Shown here: one piece after another, positions 61,386 through 64,000 of the stretch
How the letters are laid out: each line of letters begins with the position of its first letter
How positions within the stretch are numbered: the stretch's first letter is position 1
The notes under the pieces: model-generated
The model's input: only the letters and a program-made list of their open reading frames with translations
Told to the model about the DNA's origin: nothing
The model's database searches: none
Program-made: the position numbers and the translations under genes
Source: Candidatus Aminicenantota bacterium
GTDB taxonomy: Bacteria; Acidobacteriota; Aminicenantia; Aminicenantales; Aminicenantaceae
Assembly: GCA_020344415.1 (NCBI GenBank)
Contig: CP070825.1
Span: 3,758,412-3,822,411, forward strand
Length of the DNA: 64,000 bases
Direction: 5' to 3'

Positions 61386-61637
61386 TTAAAAGTGCTCAAA
61401 CTTCCCCTCAGATATTTCCTTGAGAATTGTGTTATGTTGCTCTTTTATAAGACGGTCGATGTTTTCTTTGAGGTCAGCACTATTGAGGTAGGCCGTATAG
61501 TACGTTCTCCGGGAGGAGAGGAGCTTCCCGGACTTATAGATGAGAGATTCAATATAATGGACATTTAAACCCTTGTCTTGAGTCTGAATGTGATATGATA
61601 TGCCGAGATGTGTGGTTTCAGTATTGAGTCCGTGCAT
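61386..61637 (-). CDS. Conserved small protein of unknown function (83 aa)
   Basis: An 83-residue cytoplasmic protein, HIQTQDKGLNVHYIESLIYKSGKLLSSRRTYYTAYL, ending LIKEQHNTILKEISEGKFEH. This looks like a small conserved family found in myxobacteria-type genomes near regulatory proteins (a resemblance I recall; not checked). It lies 66 bases upstream of polA on the same strand. No good Shine-Dalgarno is visible for its ATG, but the protein composition is convincing. Confidence 0.6.
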   Translation of the reverse strand: MHGLNTETTHLGISYHIQTQDKGLNVHYIESLIYKSGKLLSSRRTYYTAYLNSADLKENIDRLIKEQHNTILKEISEGKFEHF

Positions 61638-61703
61638 TTTAGAGATGCCAGTTTCTTGTATATTATACTCTTTTGGACTTAGATATCAAGCTTTTCTCTG
61701 GGG

Positions 61704-61824
61704 TCAGGTCTTGTTTTTTGCCTCTTTAAAGCAAATAGTCATTGGCTTTTGTTCTTTGATCTTTATACGCGAAAAGAAGAGGGGTCAAATAATATGCCGA
61801 AAAAAAGCAAAAGACAGGACCTGA
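61704..61824. repeat. Inverted repeat TCAGGTCTTGTTTTTTGC / GCAAAAGACAGGACCTGA
   Basis: Left arm 61704-61721 and right arm 61807-61824 match as inverted repeats at 16 of 18 positions around about 85 bases. GGGGTCA words flank both this and the TIR element that follows. It resembles REP-type or small non-autonomous repeats; no gene inside. Confidence 0.55.
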
Positions 61825-61856
61825 CGGAAGAATATCCAAAACCGTGATACAGTAAT

Positions 61857-61990
61857 AGTCAGGCAAGCTGATTCGTCAGCCCGCGGATTTTCCCCAGCGT
61901 GGAATATCCGCTTATTCCTCGGCTCGCTCTCCTCTTCGAGGAACCATGCCCGCTCGCCTCCGGATGACTTCCTCATCAGCTTGCCTAACT
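61857..61990. repeat. 134-bp element with 16-bp inverted ends
   Basis: AGTCAGGCAAGCTGAT at 61857-61872 is the inverted partner (15 of 16) of 61975-61990. The interior (61924-61955, minus) matches 57150-57181 at 31 of 32 positions. The stretch has no gene. Together with the previous repeat it fills most of the 61638-62041 gap. Confidence 0.65.
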
Positions 61991-62041
61991 GCTTTTGAAA
62001 CTGTCAAGGAAATAGAGATGCTTACAGTTCTGACCCCTTTA

Positions 62042-62069
62042 TTGACAAAGGAAAGTAAGATGATATAAT
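62042..62069 (+). promoter_or_regulatory. Promoter of the yceD-rpmF-plsX operon
   Basis: TTGACA at 62042-62047, a 16-base spacer and TATAAT at 62064-62069 are both perfect hexamers, 30 bases before the gene. The start at about 62076 gives a short leader. Confidence 0.85.
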
Positions 62070-62099
62070 AGGGGAACTTATTTTTGAAGATGAGATAAA

Positions 62100-62618
62100 A
62101 TGATTATAGAAATTGATAAAATACCCCCTGAAGGGCTGAAAATTTCTAAAGATTTTGAGTTTTTTAATGCGGATATAATCGAAGAAAGTGCTGTATTTCT
62201 TCGTTCTGTCCATTCCGAGCTCTTTATCAAAGGAATAGGAGAGGAGATTTTAATAAGAGGGCGCATCAAGACCCGCCTTAGCTTCGTCTGCAGCCGCTGT
62301 TTAGCCCCATTCGAGTTTCCTGTTGATTCCAAGTTCGACCTTGTCTACCTTCCAGAAGAGTTGGATGTATTTCAGGACAAACTGGAGAATGGTGAGATAA
62401 ATACATTTTTTTACTACAGCTATAAGATTAATGTGAAAGAAGTGGTATTAGAGCAGCTGAATTTGACCTTTCCATTAAAACCTTTATGCTCAGAAAATTG
62501 CCAAGGTATTTGTCCTGTGTGCGGGAAAATCATAAAAGAAGGCGAATGTGCCTGCGTTAGGGACGACTCTGATCCTCGTCTCGAGAAACTCAAAACATTT
62601 ATGAAAGATAAAAGGTAA
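62100..62618 (+). CDS. yceD: DUF177 (YceD) family protein
   Basis: A 172-residue protein of the YceD/DUF177 family. It is linked to 23S rRNA accumulation and always found next to rpmF (known for the family). Seen: GEEILIRGRIKTRLSFVCSRCLAPFEFPVDSKFDLVYLPEE and a C-terminal Cys set CSENCQGICPVCGKIIKEGECAC that could bind zinc. Its stop is directly followed by the rpmF ATG (TAAATG), so the two are coupled. Confidence 0.93.
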   Translation: MIIEIDKIPPEGLKISKDFEFFNADIIEESAVFLRSVHSELFIKGIGEEILIRGRIKTRLSFVCSRCLAPFEFPVDSKFDLVYLPEELDVFQDKLENGEINTFFYYSYKINVKEVVLEQLNLTFPLKPLCSENCQGICPVCGKIIKEGECACVRDDSDPRLEKLKTFMKDKR

Positions 62619-62801
62619 ATGGCTAATCCGAAAAGGAGACATTCACATTCAAGAAAGATGAAAAGAAGGGCACATGATGCTCTTAACCTTCCTTCCCTGG
62701 CTCTTTGTTCCAATTGCGGAACACCAAAGCTGCCTCACCGGGCCTGCCCAGAGTGCGGATTTTACCGCGATAGGCAAGTTATAGAGGAAAGCGAAGAGTA
62801 A
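62619..62801 (+). CDS. rpmF: Ribosomal protein L32
   Basis: bL32, 60 residues: MANPKRRHSHSRKMKRRAHDAL, and the zinc ribbon CSNCGTPKLPHRACPECGFY (two CxxC pairs, so the zinc form). Order yceD-rpmF-plsX is the standard in many bacteria, linking ribosome and lipid synthesis. It begins right after yceD and plsX starts 14 bases after its stop. Confidence 0.97.
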   Translation: MANPKRRHSHSRKMKRRAHDALNLPSLALCSNCGTPKLPHRACPECGFYRDRQVIEESEE

Positions 62802-62815
62802 TAAGCGGGGGATAA

Positions 62816-63829
62816 ATGAGAGTTGTTGTCGATGCCATGGGTGGAGATTTCGGCCCAAAAGTGACAGTAGAAGGGGCTGTAAGAGCAGCGCAGGAGTTTA
62901 AAGTTGAAGTGCTCCTGGTAGGAGCAGAAGAGCTGATAAAAAAAGAGCTTGATAGATTCAATGCCTCAAAAGGTAAAGTTACACTTGTCGACGCCGCAGA
63001 AGCAATAGATATGGGGGAGGGAGTCCTTGCTTTTAGAAGAAAACAGAGATCTTCCATTCGCGTCGGAACTCAGTTGGTCAAAAAAGGAGAAGCGGAGGCC
63101 TTTGTTAGCACAGGAAATACAGCTGCTATAGTCTATTTATCAAAAAAGATATTGGGGGCTTTAAAGGGGGTTGAGAAACCAGGCTTGTCCCTGCTCGTCC
63201 CTACTATTAAAGGGCTTACCTTGCTCATAGATGTGGGGGCAAATGTAAACTGTCGTCCCCATCACCTGGAGCAGTTTGCTCTGATGGGGCATATTTTTAT
63301 GGAAAGCGTAATGGGCCTAGAGGAGCCTCGGATAGGGCTAATGAGTATAGGAGAGGAACGATCAAAAGGGAATGAGTTAACCAAGGAGGTTTTCGAGAGG
63401 CTTCAGTCCTCAACATTGAATTTTATCGGGAATATAGAGGGTAAAGATATTTACTCGGGGAAAGCGGATGTCATCGTTAGCGACGGTTTTACAGGAAATG
63501 TTGCGTTGAAAGTCAGTGAAGGAGTAGTTGACACGATTTTCTATATGGCCCGTAATGAGGTCATGAAGAATATTTTTTCAAAAATTGGATTTTTTCTGAT
63601 GAAGAGGAATTTAAAAAAGCTTTATAGAAAAGTGGACTATACAGAGTATGGAGGAGCACAGCTCTTGGGAATAAACGGAGTTTGCATAATTGGCCATGGA
63701 CGCTCTAATGCCAATGCTGTGAAGAATGCGGTAGGATTAGCTAGGGATTTTATTGTGAATAAAGTTCAGGAGAAAATTCAGAGTGAAGTAGCTCGGCTAT
63801 CACAGACTTTTGATGGAGCGAAAACCTAG
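62816..63829 (+). CDS. plsX: Phosphate acyltransferase PlsX
   Basis: Makes acyl phosphate from acyl-ACP for phospholipid synthesis. The 337-residue protein starts MRVVVDAMGGDFGPKVTVEGAV, and has AFVSTGNTAAIVYLS, LLIDVGANVNCRPHHLEQFALMG and VIVSDGFTGNVALKVSEGV. Full length. Its TAG is followed one base later by the ATG of fabG. fabH and fabD, often next, are not between them. Confidence 0.97.
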   Translation: MRVVVDAMGGDFGPKVTVEGAVRAAQEFKVEVLLVGAEELIKKELDRFNASKGKVTLVDAAEAIDMGEGVLAFRRKQRSSIRVGTQLVKKGEAEAFVSTGNTAAIVYLSKKILGALKGVEKPGLSLLVPTIKGLTLLIDVGANVNCRPHHLEQFALMGHIFMESVMGLEEPRIGLMSIGEERSKGNELTKEVFERLQSSTLNFIGNIEGKDIYSGKADVIVSDGFTGNVALKVSEGVVDTIFYMARNEVMKNIFSKIGFFLMKRNLKKLYRKVDYTEYGGAQLLGINGVCIIGHGRSNANAVKNAVGLARDFIVNKVQEKIQSEVARLSQTFDGAKT

Positions 63830-63830
63830 A

Positions 63831-64000
63831 ATGGCACTTTCAGAAAGAGTTTCGGTTATCACCGGAGCGTCTCAAGGAATTGGAGAGGCCATCGCGATTG
63901 AGATTTCTAAAGAGGGGGCAGAGGTTATTCTCGTTGATATACAAGAGGAGAAACTGCAGGAAGTTGCTCAGAGGATAAGGTCGGCTAAAGGGAGTGCATT
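63831..64000 (+). CDS. fabG: 3-oxoacyl-ACP reductase FabG (N-terminal part, runs off window)
   Basis: A short-chain dehydrogenase, first 56 residues visible: MALSERVSVITGASQGIGEAIAIEI, with the nucleotide loop TGASQGIG, then VDIQEEKLQEVAQRIRSA. The acidic VDIQ after the second strand is less typical of an NADP enzyme than an Arg would be, so cofactor is open. It is coupled with plsX, suggesting the fatty-acid FabG rather than another SDR. Confidence 0.85.
   Translation, partial: MALSERVSVITGASQGIGEAIAIEISKEGAEVILVDIQEEKLQEVAQRIRSAKGSA

Noticed and set aside
61785..61976. 63-codon minus-strand frame in the polA-yceD gap
   Set aside because: It translates the repeat core shared with 57150-57181 and is a product of the repeat, not a gene.
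1..64000. Ribosomal RNA genes or a prophage
   Set aside because: No rRNA-like sequence, integrase, capsid or other phage-type gene was seen.

Overview
The window is a 64 kb stretch of a Gram-negative bacterial chromosome. It is almost fully coding, dense in overlapping operons, and includes a probable replication origin (dnaA with three DnaA-box-like sites, then dnaN). Gram-negative character follows from the Kdo genes (kdsA-kdsD-kdsC), the heptose genes (waaF, gmhB), an MlaE/F/D-type lipid transporter, LolB-like and other lipoproteins, and a predicted outer-membrane barrel protein. An rnfCDGEAB operon points to an anaerobic, ion-gradient-driven redox metabolism. The gene mix recalls uncultivated Acidobacteriota/Aminicenantota-type genomes. 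That placement is an impression and has not been checked by any search.

Layout. 1-7954 (+): the end of pyrG, the Kdo-8-P genes, a phosphohexomutase, a GDP-mannose pyrophosphorylase and a lipoprotein glycosidase, together an envelope-sugar block. 8051-12572 (+): an exported DUF1573/rhodanese-like protein, a thioredoxin-CcdA fusion, and a large kinase-like membrane protein behind a strong promoter with three direct repeats. 12758-16762 (-): accA-hisS-aspS. 17141-22604 (-): an ECF sigma factor, an anti-sigma factor and a UPF0145 protein, then an rRNA methyltransferase, glnS and gltX. 22883-23251 (+): two tiny genes closed by a strong terminator. 23260-36533 (-): one long housekeeping run, lolB-like-ispE-tRNA-Gln-prs-rplY-pth-rpsF-rpsR-rplI-dnaB-mlaE-mlaF-mlaD-radA-PIN-ispD-ispF.

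36634-37431 (-) holds two small membrane proteins. 37765-43598 (+) holds a secreted MEMO-AMMECR1 fusion, an FmdB-type zinc ribbon, heptose genes and a RelA/SpoT enzyme. rpmB (-) follows, then a three-gene lipoprotein/metalloprotease-barrel operon (44052-48010), dnaA and dnaN. 50836-56882 (-) is the rnf operon with rseC-like and NusG-II genes. 57504-63829 holds an acyltransferase-like gene, polA (-), a small conserved gene (-), then yceD-rpmF-plsX and the start of fabG.

Most of the content is conserved housekeeping. The unusual parts are: the kinase-like membrane protein and its promoter; an amber codon that cuts an in-frame acidic tail from ribosomal protein L25, in a genome region where S6 and L9 also carry charged tails; the small-gene pair at 23 kb; the protease-propeller-barrel operon; the exported MEMO-AMMECR1 fusion; and several short elements with inverted-repeat ends, including a 390-bp element with 22-bp ends, that share sequence with one another.
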